Source of the DNA: Polytrichum commune
Lineage: Eukaryota; Streptophyta; Polytrichopsida; Polytrichales; Polytrichaceae
Assembly: GCA_950295325.1 (NCBI GenBank)
Contig: OX485808.1
Coordinates: 41,687,180 to 41,751,179 of the forward strand
DNA: 64,000 bases
Direction of reading: 5' to 3'
Shown: positions 1 to 13,900 of the stretch, piece after piece
Numbering within the stretch: the stretch's first letter is position 1
Layout of the letters: each line of letters starts with the position of its first letter
Made by a program: the position numbers and the translations under genes
Notes under the pieces: generated by a model
What the model was told of the DNA's origin: nothing
The model's input: the letters and a program-made list of their open reading frames with translations, nothing else
Database searches by the model: none

Positions 1-2516
1 GAACAAACAATATGAAGACATATGCATAAAAGAGATTGGACTACGTCTTCAAATTTATTAAATGCTTTACACTCATTAATGAACACAATTGAGAGGACCT
101 ATACATTCAATTCAGTTAGGAATCAACAAACATGCACTTTTGATAACCATAACTAAATAAGAAGATGTTCAATATTTAACCTGATTTTTGTTGATGTTTC
201 ATTGTAGATTTGCTAGTGCATCAAAAGTCTCATTGTGTATCTCTAATCGCTAGAAGTTGGAGAACATGAAATACAAACCAAATAATACTCACATACCTTC
301 GTGGACACAATTTCTTGGATTTTGTTTGCCAACATGTACCATCAGTGTTGCGGTTATAATATAGGTTTCTTTCTGATGCATCTTAAATCCACTTTAAGAT
401 ACTAATACAAGGTCTTTGACCACAATTTATGTGTTAACTTGGCTAGAATTAGCAACCATTAGGTTCTACACAGTAATCAATGTTATCACTCTTCAAGTTG
501 GTAGTTGTGGTGAACGTTTACACCAACCATCCTTTTTTAAAAAAAAAATTCTAATTAATTTAGTGTGTGGTGGAACATAGGAGGTGTGCACATAGCACCT
601 AGCTAGTTTTTTCTGTCAAGTAGAGAGAATATTTCACAGCTGGGAATTGAATCGTCAACCACGCCATTTGGTTTTGGGTTCCTCTCCATTATCATTTGGT
701 AGTTTAGGGTTATCTCAAACCTTTTTACCCCATCCTCTCAAGGCATAGAGTCTAGGCGTACCAACAACTACCTACGAGCCAACTACCTATACAATATTGA
801 GCCTAAATTGGTTATCATATTTTGAGTACATTGTCCAATCTTTTAACACACATGTCTTTGTGATATCCTTTCTTAGATCCACACCTAACCACATACCACT
901 CAAATATGAGTCTCCGCTATATTGGATTTAGGAACGTTCACTTTAGGTGATAACGGTGTAGCTAGCTACCCATGCAAGTAAGTACACTAAATACTGTAAA
1001 CATTGTCATATGATATTTTATGCCATTGTGGTAAACTTTCTAATGACACTTGGGTGATAACACGGTGAAGTAGACAACTCTTGGTCCTTGCACATGTTTA
1101 AGTGAAGGTGATTCAAAAGAACATATATTAACTTTTAAAAACATATTGCACTGCAAGTGGGTGTGCAAGTGGTGATATTGAACAAGCAATTATCAAATTT
1201 TTGTTTAAAACATAATAAAATCACATTGAATTGATGATTTCCTATAATTTTTTTTGATGATGACCTCAAGTGTATAATGAATTCACGGAATATGAAAAAA
1301 AATCAAGTTAAAAATAGTTAAGGTCATGAAATTTACATCCAAAACCAAATCTAGCCGTTTGCTTTTGAGCATTACTTTTTAATGATAAGTTCTTAAGTTC
1401 TCATCTTGGTGTTCTACATTTGAGTACATAATACAACAATAGAGATCACCATGAAAAAATGTTTGACAATCAATTTAAACAATGTTTTACTACTAGTTTT
1501 AGGTGTTTGAAAAAAAACCTTTGGTTTTAAGATACCATAACACTTTTTTGATGCACTTTACCATGCTTGCACCCACTTCTTATGAAAAACTCTACAAATA
1601 CTATCATCCCAACTTACTTTTGGTTCATCCACTTTTTGGTATATTTTGCATCCTAACATTTATGTATGAAATATTGTCATAAATGGTTGAATTTTGAATG
1701 GAAAATTGCTTAGTTACTGATATTATTTACAACATCGTAATTCTTTACTGCCCAAATGTTTTTACAAGGAAAGACAAATAATATTAAGTGTACATTTATT
1801 GTTAGTGACACCACACGGACGGTTCACAATTAGTGTTAAGCAAGACACAAAGAAATGGTGACGCTTTATACAACATTTGTGTAGTCCCTCTCACTAGGAT
1901 TTTACAAAGAAAGGGCTCACCCGGACTTCTAGCGAGCTCACTTCAATCTTATAATTGTTTTGTGCTCTCAAGGATGGAGACTTTAAATTCCACTTGGTAA
2001 TGATCCGGGGGATTGTAAAGATTGGTGCATCGTGCATGATGATTGTCATTTCTTGACTTCACGCTCAATCCACAAACTAAAGAACGAACTTACACACGGG
2101 AAATTGGGAGGAATACTTAGTATGTGTAGAGGGTAGGAGGAGGGAAAGGGAATCGCTATACGTAGAAGCTACTAGTTGTGTACCCGTGTAAGGACTCCCT
2201 CTCACTAGGATCTTGCCAATAACGGGCTTGCCTTCCGCCAACCCGCCCTTTTCGTTGTCGCACAAGAAAAAGACGTCCCTTCATGACTAATTCAAAAGGG
2301 AGGTATTGATGTCCACTAGAAAATGTGGTGCGATAAAAAAAATAGGGTTTTGTTAAAAAATTTTAAGTATAAAAAAGGTAATCAAAATTCATATAGAGAA
2401 TATATTAAATAAAAATAAAAATACATAGAATAATTCATGAAATATAAGTATTACTTCATAGCCCCCCTTATAAATATCCCATTATTGCATCGCAAACCCT
2501 TAGATTACAGAGGGTT
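1..2516. other. AT-rich intergenic DNA without recognisable gene
   Basis: No open frame with a recognisable domain is seen on either strand. A short direct repeat, CCCTCTCACTAGGAT, occurs near 1887 and again near 2197, each followed by a similar run ending in a GGGCT-type motif. A stretch near 2328 (GCGATAAAAAAAATAGGG) resembles sequence near 38618 that follows a copia relic, so part of this interval may be decayed LTR DNA. That assignment is weak. Confidence 0.5.
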
Positions 2517-2518
2517 TT

Positions 2519-2547
2519 CTCTCTCTCTCTCTGTCTGTCTCTCTCTG
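2519..2547. repeat. CT-rich microsatellite
   Basis: This is an interrupted CT/TCTG simple repeat in AT-rich flanks. No function is implied. Confidence 0.8.
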
Positions 2548-2569
2548 GAAAGATCTCATGACTCGTTTC

Positions 2570-3560
2570 ATAAGGTGAGGTGCGATTCATTTCCAACTAC
2601 ATCCTGATAGATTGCTATGGGGTGATGTCCATTTTGAAGATGAATAACTTGAAATTAGAAAATCTAAGACTATAGATTGGCTTGTTGTGTTGTCATTTTT
2701 TGAACATACAACTTAGTTTATCTAGACATTGTGAATCTCTAACCCAAGGACACACTGTATACATTATTGGGTATACGACCGATCCATGGTTTCTAATGCC
2801 ATTTCTAGAGTCAAATCGTCTAGAATATAAAGGTTCTTCTAGTATAGATTAGTTTGTTTGCATTGTCGCCTTTCTCATGATGGCGTAGTTCACTGAGACG
2901 CCATGAAGTTTTAGCCAAATACAAATAACAAATTTACATGGGTAAACTTGTGGAGGAATGCTTAGTACAAGTGTGATATTGCTAGACCAATCCGGGGTTT
3001 TGATGCCATCTATGAAGTCAAATTTTATAGAAATAAGTTATTTTACATGTTTTAGATTAGTTAGTTGCGTTTTCATCTTCCCAATGGGTGAACAAATTCA
3101 TCCAGACACCACGGCTTGGGTTTGTGATGGTTGTGTAATCTCATCCACTATGGATGAAGGCCTTCAATAAAAACAAGCCCCCTACAAGATTGAGGGCTGG
3201 TTCATTCCAATTACATCCCACTAGACTAATTAAGGGGTCTCTAATGGTCTGTGATTTACTAAGGGAGGATTACTTAGGACAAGTGTGGTCACTAGAATAA
3301 TTTGAGGTCTTTGATGCCATTTTCAAAGTCAAATTGCCTAAAAATTAACAATTCTCAAGTCATAGAAGCATTCACTGTGATGGCCCGGTTTGTGGTGTCT
3401 ATATAAACTCATCCATTATGGATGAAGGGGCTTTAGTAATAACATGTCCCCTATAGGGTGAGGGACGATTCTATCCAATTTCAATATGACGCGACCAACT
3501 TTGGGACTCTGATGCTATTTTCAAAGTCAATTCATCTAAAACCAATCCTTTTCAAGTTAT
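2570..3560. repeat. Diverged tandem repeats of about 200-300 bp
   Basis: A phrase of the form GATGCCATTTTCAAAGTCAA with small changes recurs near 2800, 2998, 3314 and 3507. A second phrase, of the type GTGAGG-GATTC-TTCCAATTACATC, recurs near 2576, 3187 and 3460. Their alternation suggests three or four decayed copies of one unit. No protein is encoded. Confidence 0.6.
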
Positions 3561-4026
3561 ATAGTAGTTCGCCACGAATCCCCAACCATGAGCTCTAACG
3601 TAGACGTGCCTAATTTCATTACTCATCTTAATCAAATACCTATAATAGAGTGGTAGCTGGCCAAGTGTGGCTCTAAGATTAGACACCAAAAAGACGTGTG
3701 TTTGAATGAGATTGGGCTACATGCACAAAACGTGATAACCATTCAAGGCTCAGGAGTCAACATAATTGGGAGGATCTACATGACCACTTAATAAACCAAG
3801 AATCTTCACTTTGATAATGAGCAAGGTATTCATATGAGCTCCATGAATCATTAGGAAAGCGACTACGGCCTCAGTTTGGATTTGCCAACCATCTCGTACT
3901 CATCACGTGTTTCCTATCCTAGGAGAAGTGGACTAGTCGGAGAAAAACTAACCATTTAAGACCCTCCGAACCAAGTTACGTATCCATTGTAGGTATACCA
4001 TGCGAGAAATACTTAAGTTAGTAACA

Positions 4027-4028
<2 letters not shown>

Positions 4029-4072
<44 letters not shown>
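4029..4072. repeat. (GA)n microsatellite
   Basis: About 22 uninterrupted GA units lie upstream of the MYB gene. A second GA run follows at 4197. In plants, GA/CT runs upstream of genes can be bound by BPC/GAGA-type factors; whether that applies here is unknown. Confidence 0.95.
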
Positions 4073-4075
<3 letters not shown>

Positions 4076-4193
4076 GGGGGCAGGGGATACATAGAGGCGC
4101 TGAGCGTAGACCTGCTGCTTGTGCGGGCGGATCGTCCGTTTCGTAGTGAGGGCGAGGACTAGCTTTAGCCTTCTCCAGCCAGCCCAGACTGGT

Positions 4194-4196
<3 letters not shown>

Positions 4197-4234
<38 letters not shown>
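4197..4234. repeat. (GA)n microsatellite
   Basis: About 19 GA units, a companion to the run at 4029. Arg-Glu repeat frames read through both runs are low-complexity artefacts. Confidence 0.95.
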
Positions 4235-4236
<2 letters not shown>

Positions 4237-4239
4237 CCA

Positions 4240-7200
4240 AAACTGTCCCAAATTGGCCGATCAGGAGCCTCTTGGCACTGCCTTTGAAGCCTTGCCTTAA
4301 CTTAACTTATTTGGGGACTTTGACGGCAGGAAGAAAAGCAAAGCAAAGAAAGGGAAGGGAAGGGAAGGGATGGGGTGGGCAGTGGCATGTGGGAGTTTGA
4401 TCCTTTCTTTCTCGTTCGAGGCTAGTGGAAGCGTTTTGGGCCGGCGGTTTTGTTGGTGCTGGGTAGAAGTGTTTTCTTGAGTGGTGGAGGCGAAGGCAGG
4501 CTGCTCTTGGTCTTCCAGGTCTGCTCTTTGGGGGCGAGTCTTTGGAGGAGGTGATAATGGATACCTGTAGTAGCTGGGAGATATTGTGGGGGCGGAAGTC
4601 ATTTTGATCCAGGGGTTGGCTTCAGATGAGTGAGTGACTTGAGTACTGCGTATGAAATAGATACTATATAGATAGCGTGCTTGATGGGGGATATTGCGGG
4701 TGATGGTGGCCCTTCGGAGTGAGTGAGGGAGGGAGGGGAAGAGATTCTACGTGGATCCGCATTCATTAACTCATCTGCAAGGTTTTTTTTTTTGTTTTTT
4801 TTGGGAGGGTTTTGGTTTTGGTTTGGCTTCGGGTTTCTCTAGCTTCATAACTTCGAAGCTTTCCCAAGCCTCTAGCTTTGATGTGTCAGGTCTAGTCTGA
4901 GTCGAAGCGACTTGAAGGGAATGTGCACTTTGGACGGCAACAATCGCTCTTTAAGCTAGTTCGAGCTTCGGGGATGTCAGTCGTGTGCAAGTTTGAGGAA
5001 TGATCATTTTTGTCCCGCTTTTGTAGACGTGTTTATGCGGAGCGACGTTCGGGAAGAAGGGGCTCTGAAAGCCATTCGGGTTTTTTTTCTTCTTTTGTTT
5101 CTTTTGGTTTTTTTGGTTTTTTTTGGTTTGCTTGTTTTATAATACTAGCTAGACTAGTAGACTAAACTATCCATCCATACAATTTATTTCGACTGGACAA
5201 GAATTCTTCCAAGTTCAAGCCTGCGACCCGGTTGCAGCCTGCAGCCAAGTGGGCTTCCTTCACCGACATGTTTGCAAGCCTTCTGGATTGATTGACTAAG
5301 TGGGCTGGTATCATGGGTTAGTGAAATTTCAGCTCTCAAGCATTCCTGGGTAGTCTGCCTGCCATACCCACTACAGTTCGGGAAAATCTTGCTGCAAGTT
5401 GGTCGACGCTCAGAGTGCACACTGTTCGAGTGATTTTGAATGCCTAATTCATCTGGAACAGTCATGGGGGGTCACTGTAGTTTCCTCAGCCTGGCCCCAG
5501 ATTCACTAGGTAATTGAAGAAGCAACCCAGGTGGTGATGATGATGATGAGAGCTTGGGGGTTGAGCTGATCTGGTGGCTATGGTGGCTCAGCCTTTTGAT
5601 CTTGCTGTTTTTTCCTTCTGAGACCCCAATTTAATTATCTTCGAGTGAGTTCCCTTCCCTGCCTCCTTCCTTCCTCTCTCTCTCTAAGCAAACCTCTTTT
5701 AGAATATTAAGCAACCCTACCCAACCCAACTTGGTGATGTTAGTGATCCGTCTCCTCCCAGATTCATCCCAAGCACTGATTCCACTCCACAAGTTTAGGT
5801 GCCACTCACTCACAGGCTCTCCGTGCGAGAAATGTCACAAGGATTCATACTGCAGACTACACGGTGAAGTTCTAGGTGGTAAAAAACCAGGCTGCCATGT
5901 GACGACAAAGTGGTGTAAATCAAACAAAAGACCTCTTCAAGCAGTTTACCCTACCCAAAGTCTTGTCTTTGCTTGAACAGGAAAATTAAGGCTCATGTTT
6001 CATCAACCCCTACCACCACCACCGCCACTGACTTGAAAGGTCGTATATCTGACTTCAAAGATCAGTGCAAGATTCGTAAGTGAGTGAAGACAACGAACTT
6101 GAGCGTCAAAATCACAGCAGATTGAGTAGTTACCATAATCTTCTTCTCCTCCAGCCTTCATTAATTTTAGCACAGTAGCTCCAATTTGGTGCTAGTAGTA
6201 AAGGACGTCCATGGTGCGGCTAAGTATAGGTCCGACCTGCAGTTTCTTGTTTTTGTTTTGTTTTGTTTGGGTTCCCGTCTTTGCCGGTGTTGTTGTTGTT
6301 GACACTCAATTGAGCAATGAGTAGCCAATTATGGATCCACCAGGCTCTCCAATTCTCACTCTCCAAGGCTTCGAGCTGTGCACTCTCCAAGAACTCACCT
6401 TGACATTCAACGAAGGGCTCGCCTTGCGATAATTTGATGATTCATCCTTATTTTCTCCACGGAGAGGAGCAATTCTTAGGTATGAAGGAAAGCGCGAAGG
6501 GTAAAGTGTGCGTTTCGTAGGCACACAAAATCTAAATGTAGGGAGAGAGATAGTGTGAGTTCGAAATTTGGAGCTGGACTCAATCAGGTAGAGTAGCCCC
6601 AACATTATTGCTGACCGGGTGAAGAAGGAGGCAACAAGTTCGTCTACTCACTCGGGAGCAGGACGAAGGAGAAGTTGGTTCTGTGTTGAACTTGGGATTT
6701 GTCGTTTGTTTCAGTTTTATATTATACATACATTCATACTTACCGTCGAGAGATGATGATGGTTCTTGGTTCTCCGCCGAAATGAGTTAAGAGAGGGAAG
6801 CAAAGCAAGCAAGTCAAGACTTTATGCGAGTCGAAGGGTCGAACAATCTTCAAATGACACAGGCGGAGACTGGAATGCCGACAAATGCTGCACCATCTCC
6901 TTCTGGCCCGGTACTAGAGCTCCCTTCCTCCCACGCTACCTCACAACCTGATGCAATTGTCTAACTCTAGTAGCTTACATTGCCCCAGAAAACAGGTTAG
7001 CTCCGACTGCGAAGAAGCTGGAAAGTTGAAGGTTCCTGTCGAGCGCTGCTTCTTAGGATAGAATTCTGTAACTTTGTAGATGGCAATGATAGTTCACCGT
7101 TGTTGGGGTTGACGGTTGAAGCAAGGTATAAGAATGTCGATGATTTTGTGTGGTGACGGTGTTTTGATGAATGGGTTCTGCTGTGTGGATTTTGGCAGTT

Positions 7201-7258
7201 GTCTCCTCGAGCCAGCGCAGCACTGAGTCCGGGAGGGCCACATGTGGGAGAGCCTAAA
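4240..7258 (+). promoter_or_regulatory. Upstream region and probable 5' leader of the MYB gene
   Basis: This 3-kb stretch has no coding region I can support. It is richer in GC than the flanks and has T-rich runs near 4790 and 5080-5130. The last bases before the coding exon (TTTTGGCAG at 7190-7198) would serve as a splice acceptor, so a leader intron is possible. A TGA at 7154-7156 closes the frame upstream, and the first in-frame ATG after it is at 7259. ATGs at 7167 and 7171 are in other frames and would make short upstream frames. Transcription start and leader exons cannot be placed. Confidence 0.45.
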
Positions 7259-10200
7259 ATGCAAGCCCCAAACGCAGTCGACTCGACGAAACCATCCTCC
7301 TCTTCCCCAGCTCAGCTCCTCAACAACAACAACAATATTAAGAACAACAACGACAACAACAACATTGTTTTCGCAGCCGCTGTCGGGAGCAGCTCGAGCA
7401 GGATGCTGGAGTTGACCGCCCCCCAAAGCATATTAGGGAACTCTCTTCAGAACCAAATTTTCGGATCACTCGCCTCCCTGAGTGGTCCGGAGGCGAACAG
7501 CCGCTCCCCGCAGATGAGCAGCACGACCACTAATACTCAAGTGTCAAAGCATCAATTTCACTTCCCTGCTGCATCTTCCAACAACAACAACAACAACAAC
7601 AGCAACAGCAACAGCAACATCAACAACATCGATAATGTTGTCCACCACCGTCAGGCATCCAGCTATACCCACCTCCTGGGTTTCGGATCCTCGCAAGAAA
7701 TTACAGCGAGTTCTCAACAGGATCGATTGTACAGGGACTTTAATGCCTGCGAGACAGGGTGGGGAGGAGGAGGGCGAAGAGCAAGAGAGCCGAGTTTCGA
7801 TGATGCCTACGAAGAGCCTTCCCCGGAGAGCTCTGGCTACGAAATCGAGCAATCTGGGGGGCAGCAGCAGGAGATGATGGTGGAGAGTCGATTGAGCCGT
7901 GATGAGGAATGGGAAGATGGAAAAACCCTGCATCAAATGGGGATGGGAAGTTCCCGGAGTTTCACCAAGAGGGCTAAGACTCGGTACCAACAAAGCTCCT
8001 CTCCGAGCAGTGACGAGGGCGTAGCTGCAGTTACAGCGAAAACTTCATCCTCGTCGATGTGGAACAACAACCACAACAACTACAACAACAGCAGCAACAA
8101 CAACAGCAACATGTCGGTTAGCCATGGTGGCTTGATCCTGGCAAGCCAACGTGTGAGTGATGCAGGAGGAGGAGGTCCTGGGCAAGGAGATGGAGGAGAC
8201 CGTCGATACAACATTGCGCATGAGGAGGAGTCGGTGTCCATGGACCTGGACGACGTGCAATCCGCGGGGGGCAAACCCAATTCGGAAACTTGCAACAAAA
8301 GTCATCAACTTCTCTTCCTTCCTGCAAGAGGCGGCCAGGAGATCATTAACCCTTCTTCTCTCCTGGTGAGAAGATCAACCAGCAGCAGCACCAACTTGGA
8401 GGCTTCAAACAACAACATGGTGCAGGCAGCGGCGTTGAGCATGGTGGATGATGTCGTTGATCACCACCCGGAGACAGTTACAGAGTTTCCAACCCTTTTG
8501 AGCTCCTCGAACGCAAGTGGGTACCACCATCACGGGGGATTTGGGGGTAGCTGTTTGAATGACTACTTCATGCTCACAAGTGTCCACAAGGCCAACTTAC
8601 TCGATCTGCAGATACAGGAGAATCAACGCCACATGAAACAACAACAACAACAACGCGGTGGTGGAATATTGTCAAGCAGCTGCCACGAGATGTACATGAC
8701 GGCACATAGAGAGAGGCTGACCACCGATCACTCCGAGAAATCGTTGCTGTCTGGGTTGATCCCATTGAGGTACCTGGACGAGAGTAGTGTGCAGTCCGCT
8801 CTGGGCCACTGCAGCAATTTGACTCTGTTGTCTAGTGGGCAGGAGTACTTCGACGGTTCCGAGCTTGGAGATGGCCATGACTTATACCGGGAACCGCAGA
8901 CAGCTAAGGAGGCGTATGAGAAAGTTCGTCGTGAACAGCATGATGAGTTCTCGGAGAAGCGCATCTTCAAGCGCTCTTCCAAAGGTGGCCCCCGCCGACC
9001 GAACATCATCAAGGGCCAGTGGACTCAGGAGGAAGACAGGTACTTTAATGTGATGTAGCTGTGTGTCGTAGATTAAGTACCAAAGTTTCACATATTTCCA
9101 TGGAGTTGGACTTAACCTTTCATTACCCATGACAACATCATCATCAAGTTTATAGTGCAAGAGAACTTATAGGTCATCGCCGGATCGAAGTTTGAGCGAT
9201 TCTGAGAGGTTTGACATGTAGTTCAAACCGCCACTGTGTGGGTGAAGACGACCTTGAAGAGTTATACCAGGCTGCGAAGACTTTGTACAACATGAGGGTA
9301 CATTGAGATGTGGGAGGCTCTGTGACTGTTGTGAAGCGGACGGTGGTTTGGTGGGGACACCTTTAGAGCGCTAAATTGCATATGATTTTATCTGGAGGTG
9401 TCTGTGACAGGAATATTGTTGTACTGCTTCTAAGGACTTCAACAATGAGACATGCCAATTTCTCGAATTGGTTAAAAAAACTACTTGTGCTGTTTAAAGC
9501 AACTGAAATTCTCGGTCATGTTAGTCGTCGGACTTACACATGATAAATAACATAATTAGAACTTGCAATTTTATGAAAGGGTAGGTACTTGGTCGAATTG
9601 GTGGAAAGGCACGGGCAGCAGCGCTGGTCACTCATTGCCACCTACTTGACAGGCCGCATCGGCAAGCAGTGTCGCGAGCGCTGGCACAATCACCTCCGAC
9701 CTGACATCAAGGTGGTATATCTGACTTATTAGGATGACTCGAAAAGAGTTGTAGATTGATTTAGTCTCCTCTATGAACATCATAAGAGCCATGATACATG
9801 CAGAGGTCATGGATGGGTCTTATAGTATATTATATTAATAGTTGTATAATATAAGATTCCCTTGTCCTTGAAATGTTTAAGATGAGTCTAAGACGAAGTT
9901 GGTTGCAAGAGAAGTTTGGATTTAATCGGTTTAAAGTAAATGCATTTTTTCAGTTGACATGTTTGCATGTGAAACTGCCTTTTGGGTGGCATTTTGTATG
10001 GAGATTATTATTTTGGATAGACAAAATGCAATACTCCTTATGGCCACTGAAGCTAACTGTTGGTAATCTGCTGCAGCGTGATGGGTGGAACACAGAGGAA
10101 GAGGAAGCTCTTGTGTCAGCTCACAACAAGCTTGGGAACCGGTGGGCAGACATAGCCAAACTTATTCCTGGTCGCACAGAAAATGCAATCAAGAATCACT

Positions 10201-12821
10201 GGAACGCTACCATGCGACGAAAGGATCTACGACGCAAGCACAGAAGGGCAGGTGATGGCTCCTCAGATGGCCTGGAAGTGGTTCCTCGCTGCACAATCCT
10301 TCGTGATTACCAGCAGAAAGTGGCAGCTCAGTCTGAGCAGAAGGCCAACTCCTCCAAATCGGCCACACCCGATGATGCCGATGGCTGTGGTGAGGCTAAC
10401 CAAGATGACACCCACTCTGCCACTCCAGACTCAGACTCACCCCAGGTCACAGGGGACTCTGCCACTGGTTGGAACCCTAACAACAAGGTGCATTACTACT
10501 CTTGTCAATTTAACTGAATGGTTCTCTGATGAATTGTGTATCTTTCATAATTTCTAATAAAAGTCTGAATACCTCTACATACATCAAGGGTTGTGCTAAT
10601 GAAGTATGTATGTATGTATATATATGTATTTTGACCCTCCGGCTGCGGGGTTTGTGTAGATTGAAAGTATGGCATTTCCCACATGCTTTGATGACATGAA
10701 GCCTGTGGAGGTTGAGCGCATTATGCGCATGATGTACACAAACGGCAGCCATGAAGGGGCCGATGCAGGAGGAGGATCACCTGCAAACTTCATCAATCCT
10801 TCAACACAAGGAAGCATTATCCTACCGCCACCTGTAAGCTATGGAGCATTCGGAGGCATCTCCCAATCAGCTCCACATAACTCCCGGGTCTCTGTTTGGG
10901 GCCAAGGCTCATCAAACAGCTGCAGCACCAGTGCTTTCTCTCGACCTGCTGTCACTGTGTGGGGTGGTGGAGGAGGGTCAGGAGCGTGGGTAGGAAGTCC
11001 ATATGAAGCATCGGATCATGGGACTACTAATCCTACTTCAGGGCAAGCAATTTGTACTGATGATACTGCAATGTGGGTTCAAAGTGGCTCCAATTATGGC
11101 AATAATTTCTTGGACCCAGCTGCATCATCAGGATATAATCCATCCGATGAAGCTCATGGGGCTAAGTGTTCTCCTCTCGGTGGAAGCTCTCTGTCTGACG
11201 CATCAGTTTACCAAACACTGCAGTCGGCACAAGACCAGCCTGGAGAGGTTGTCAATACATCATCACATCTTGCTGAGGGCTCCAGCTCCCACCACTCGTC
11301 CCTGCCTTACCCACTAGAGCCGGAGGGAGCCTCAGAGACCAAGTTGGGTCTGTTGGACAATTTGAGCCTTGAGAGGGTTACAAGCTCATCAAACCTGGCA
11401 CAACAGCCTCTAGTAAATATGGAATCCCTCCATGGATTTGACCCTCAGGGGATGCAGCAACATCAGCTTGGAATCACAATTGCTGAAAGCTTGAAACTAC
11501 AGAAAGATGCAGGTGGTGGAATTACTAACAATGGTGGTGGTGGTGGTACTAACCGCTTGTCTCATGACATGGTTTTGGAGAGGCTGGCAAATTATACACT
11601 CGGACTAGGGGGATCAGATCACCATCATGCTACTCCAGCTTCGGGCACTGACGTTACAACTAATTCGGCCTGCACGCAGCTTGAGCAGCACAAGCTTAGG
11701 TACTTAGACACTGACACAAATTTTCCCCTAGTGGTGGCCAGAAGCCATATCCTTTCTGACCATCCCTTACCGGTGAACTCCTTCGAAAATGATGATGGGC
11801 AGGCTCAGAAGTTGAATCATGCCTACTTCAGGAATCCTTGTGATAGTTTTGCAACAACAACGGCGACAACAACAAGGCCTGACCAATGTGATGTTAATTC
11901 CATGGCCTGTTTGCTGCTTCCAGGAGCAGCAGCAGCAGCGACTACTATGACAGTGGCCGACCGGGGGTTCCCCTTCTATTCGCATGAGCATTGGGGTCTC
12001 ACCCAGAATGAAAGTCATCATGATCATCATGACCATGAAGTCAATGGAAACATTATCCATGGGAAGCACATGAAAGATGATCAGCTTGATCTGGTTGAGC
12101 TTGTGGAGAGACCCTTGGACCAAATTTTGTATGTGGAAAGAGTGAAGAAGAGCAGCAACAATTCCTATTTGAATCTCAATGTGGGCTCCAGCGTGTGCAT
12201 TGTCCCCCACATTTGGAGAGATGGGAAGCACATCCGAGGGATTGACAACATACATCATGGCAGTGACACTAGCTGCCACATGGCCGAAGCTAGGCTCCAT
12301 GAAATCTGCAGAGAGATGCGTTCCCGTTGGCAGCTTGGTTGCATTGCCCTAGCCCACAGGTAGAGCCTTTCATGACTCATGCCATCTGCTTTTTTTCTAT
12401 TAGTAGGAAATTTTACAGGATACACACAAATCTACTTCAAACGTGGGCACATTACTGGCACCTTGCACTTTTTATGCCGACAGGTAGGTTCTCATATTCA
12501 ACTATAAGAATTTTTTGCGCTAGCTTGTGTTAATCCGCTGTTCTAGACATGGAATTAGTTGAACTCTGAAAACCAAGTCTCAAACTCGTTGCGAAGTTAC
12601 TTCTATAATTGTGGATTTCAGAGGATTTGAACTGCCTATTCACTTTTAAATTACTCACCTCAGATTGTTTTTGGGACAGGGTGGGCATAGTCGGTGCAGG
12701 GGAGATTTATGCAGCCGTTGTGGTGTCCAGCCAGGACCCTGCAAATTCCACTAATGCTGTGAATTTTGCGGTCAACAAACTCCAAAATGAGGCCATCCTC
12801 CAGCAGGAGCTCATTGTTTGA
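7259..12821 (+). CDS. R2R3-MYB transcription factor (MYB98-like) with C-terminal MoaE-like domain
   Basis: Five exons with GT-AG borders and matching phases: 7259-9039, 9585-9711, 10077-10487, 10660-12359, 12680-12821; about 1386 aa. Residues about 585-636 form MYB repeat R2 (starts [10 protein letters not shown], ends RPDIK) and 637-687 R3 ([10 protein letters not shown] to NHWNATMRR). The motifs [20 protein letters not shown] and [14 protein letters not shown] match the MYB98/64/119/115/118 group, nuclear DNA-binding factors which in flowering plants act in female gametophyte or embryo programmes. The N-terminus is Asn/Ser/Gln-rich. From about residue 1244 the sequence resembles MoaE/CNX6: [15 protein letters not shown], then AHRVG, GE and VVSS, ending [12 protein letters not shown]. 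The family's catalytic lysines (LK..aPiWKkE) are replaced by Gln, so molybdopterin synthase activity is unlikely. The final exon restores the MoaE frame across a GTAGAG donor. The MYB part is firm; the fusion rests on the continuous open exon 4. Confidence 0.88.
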
Positions 12822-13900
12822 AAACTGCAGTGAAGAGGTTCATAACTCTATGTTCATTTTTGTAAGATCAAGCTCCGAGAACCAGATATCAAATAGACTC
12901 CCTTCCACTATGATGCATGGGATTCTAGGATTAGTTTAAATTAAGGAGAGGACCATCGCCAGCTCCGGTTTCAGGATTCCTGTGCTCCATGCCTGAAAAT
13001 ACTTTACTTGCCAGCTCTTCACCATTTAGTCTCTCAGGTTCATATATTCAATGCCTGCTATGTCACATGTGCATAAATTATATGAACTTTACTTTCACAA
13101 CATAATTTGAGAAGTTGTTCATTTATTTCAACTCTCCATGCTGAACCTGTTGATATCTTCATCACTAATTGCCATCACACAAAACATGCATTCTCACTGT
13201 CATGTCACATAACCCAATCAACACACGCAGGACAACTACACCTTCATCAGAGCAGATCACTAATAAACCAGTTAAGCAGGTTTCATTTAGATTCATCCGA
13301 GGATGCAAAACTAAAAGCTGATTAATATAAAGACATTAATCATGCATACTTCTTGGTTGCAATCCGGCCATTTTCAGTCCAACAGAACAGACTCGACTTT
13401 CTGGTGGACTTGTTTAAAGACCTGAGAAGCTCACATAAAACTTCTACTGCATGGATTAAATCAGAACTGAATGCTTATCGAGAAAAAACAAACATGCCTT
13501 TAGGCATCCTTCTTTGTGTTATACATTGTCCTTTCCATACATGGGTCTGGAAAGGCCCTGCAATAGGATGACATGCGTATAACGAAGCAAACACCCGGTG
13601 ATTTCTGGAGGACTTCTCAATCTCCAAATTTTCGCACTACAGTCAAAAGCATACAAACTATTGGTGACACACACATGTGATGATGGAGGAGTAGGAGGAA
13701 GTAAATACTGTTTGCCTCTGTAAACATCCTGCCATTGGAAAATAAATCTTTGTGTGCATCTTTAAAATCCTTGGCTCCTCGTGAACCCAACATTCTCTCA
13801 GCCACTCCCTCGAGTCCCTTTCGCCGTAAAAAACCACAAGAATCTTACAACTGCTGCAGCTAGTCAGGCAAGGACACCATCTTTTAGCTGGAAATAGGGG
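12822..13900. other. 3' flank of the MYB gene, no further gene seen
   Basis: The stretch presumably holds the 3' UTR of the MYB gene. Short open frames of 70-72 codons have no recognisable domains. No other structure is seen. Confidence 0.5.

Noticed and set aside
4119-4602. Frames across the GA repeats giving Arg-Glu or Ser-Leu repeats, and a 101-codon minus-strand frame
   Set aside because: They arise from simple repeats and pyrimidine-rich DNA, with no domain or splice support.
7544-9160. Minus-strand and alternative-frame ORFs over the first MYB exon
   Set aside because: They are shadows of CAA/AAC repeat-rich coding sequence and have no recognisable domains.
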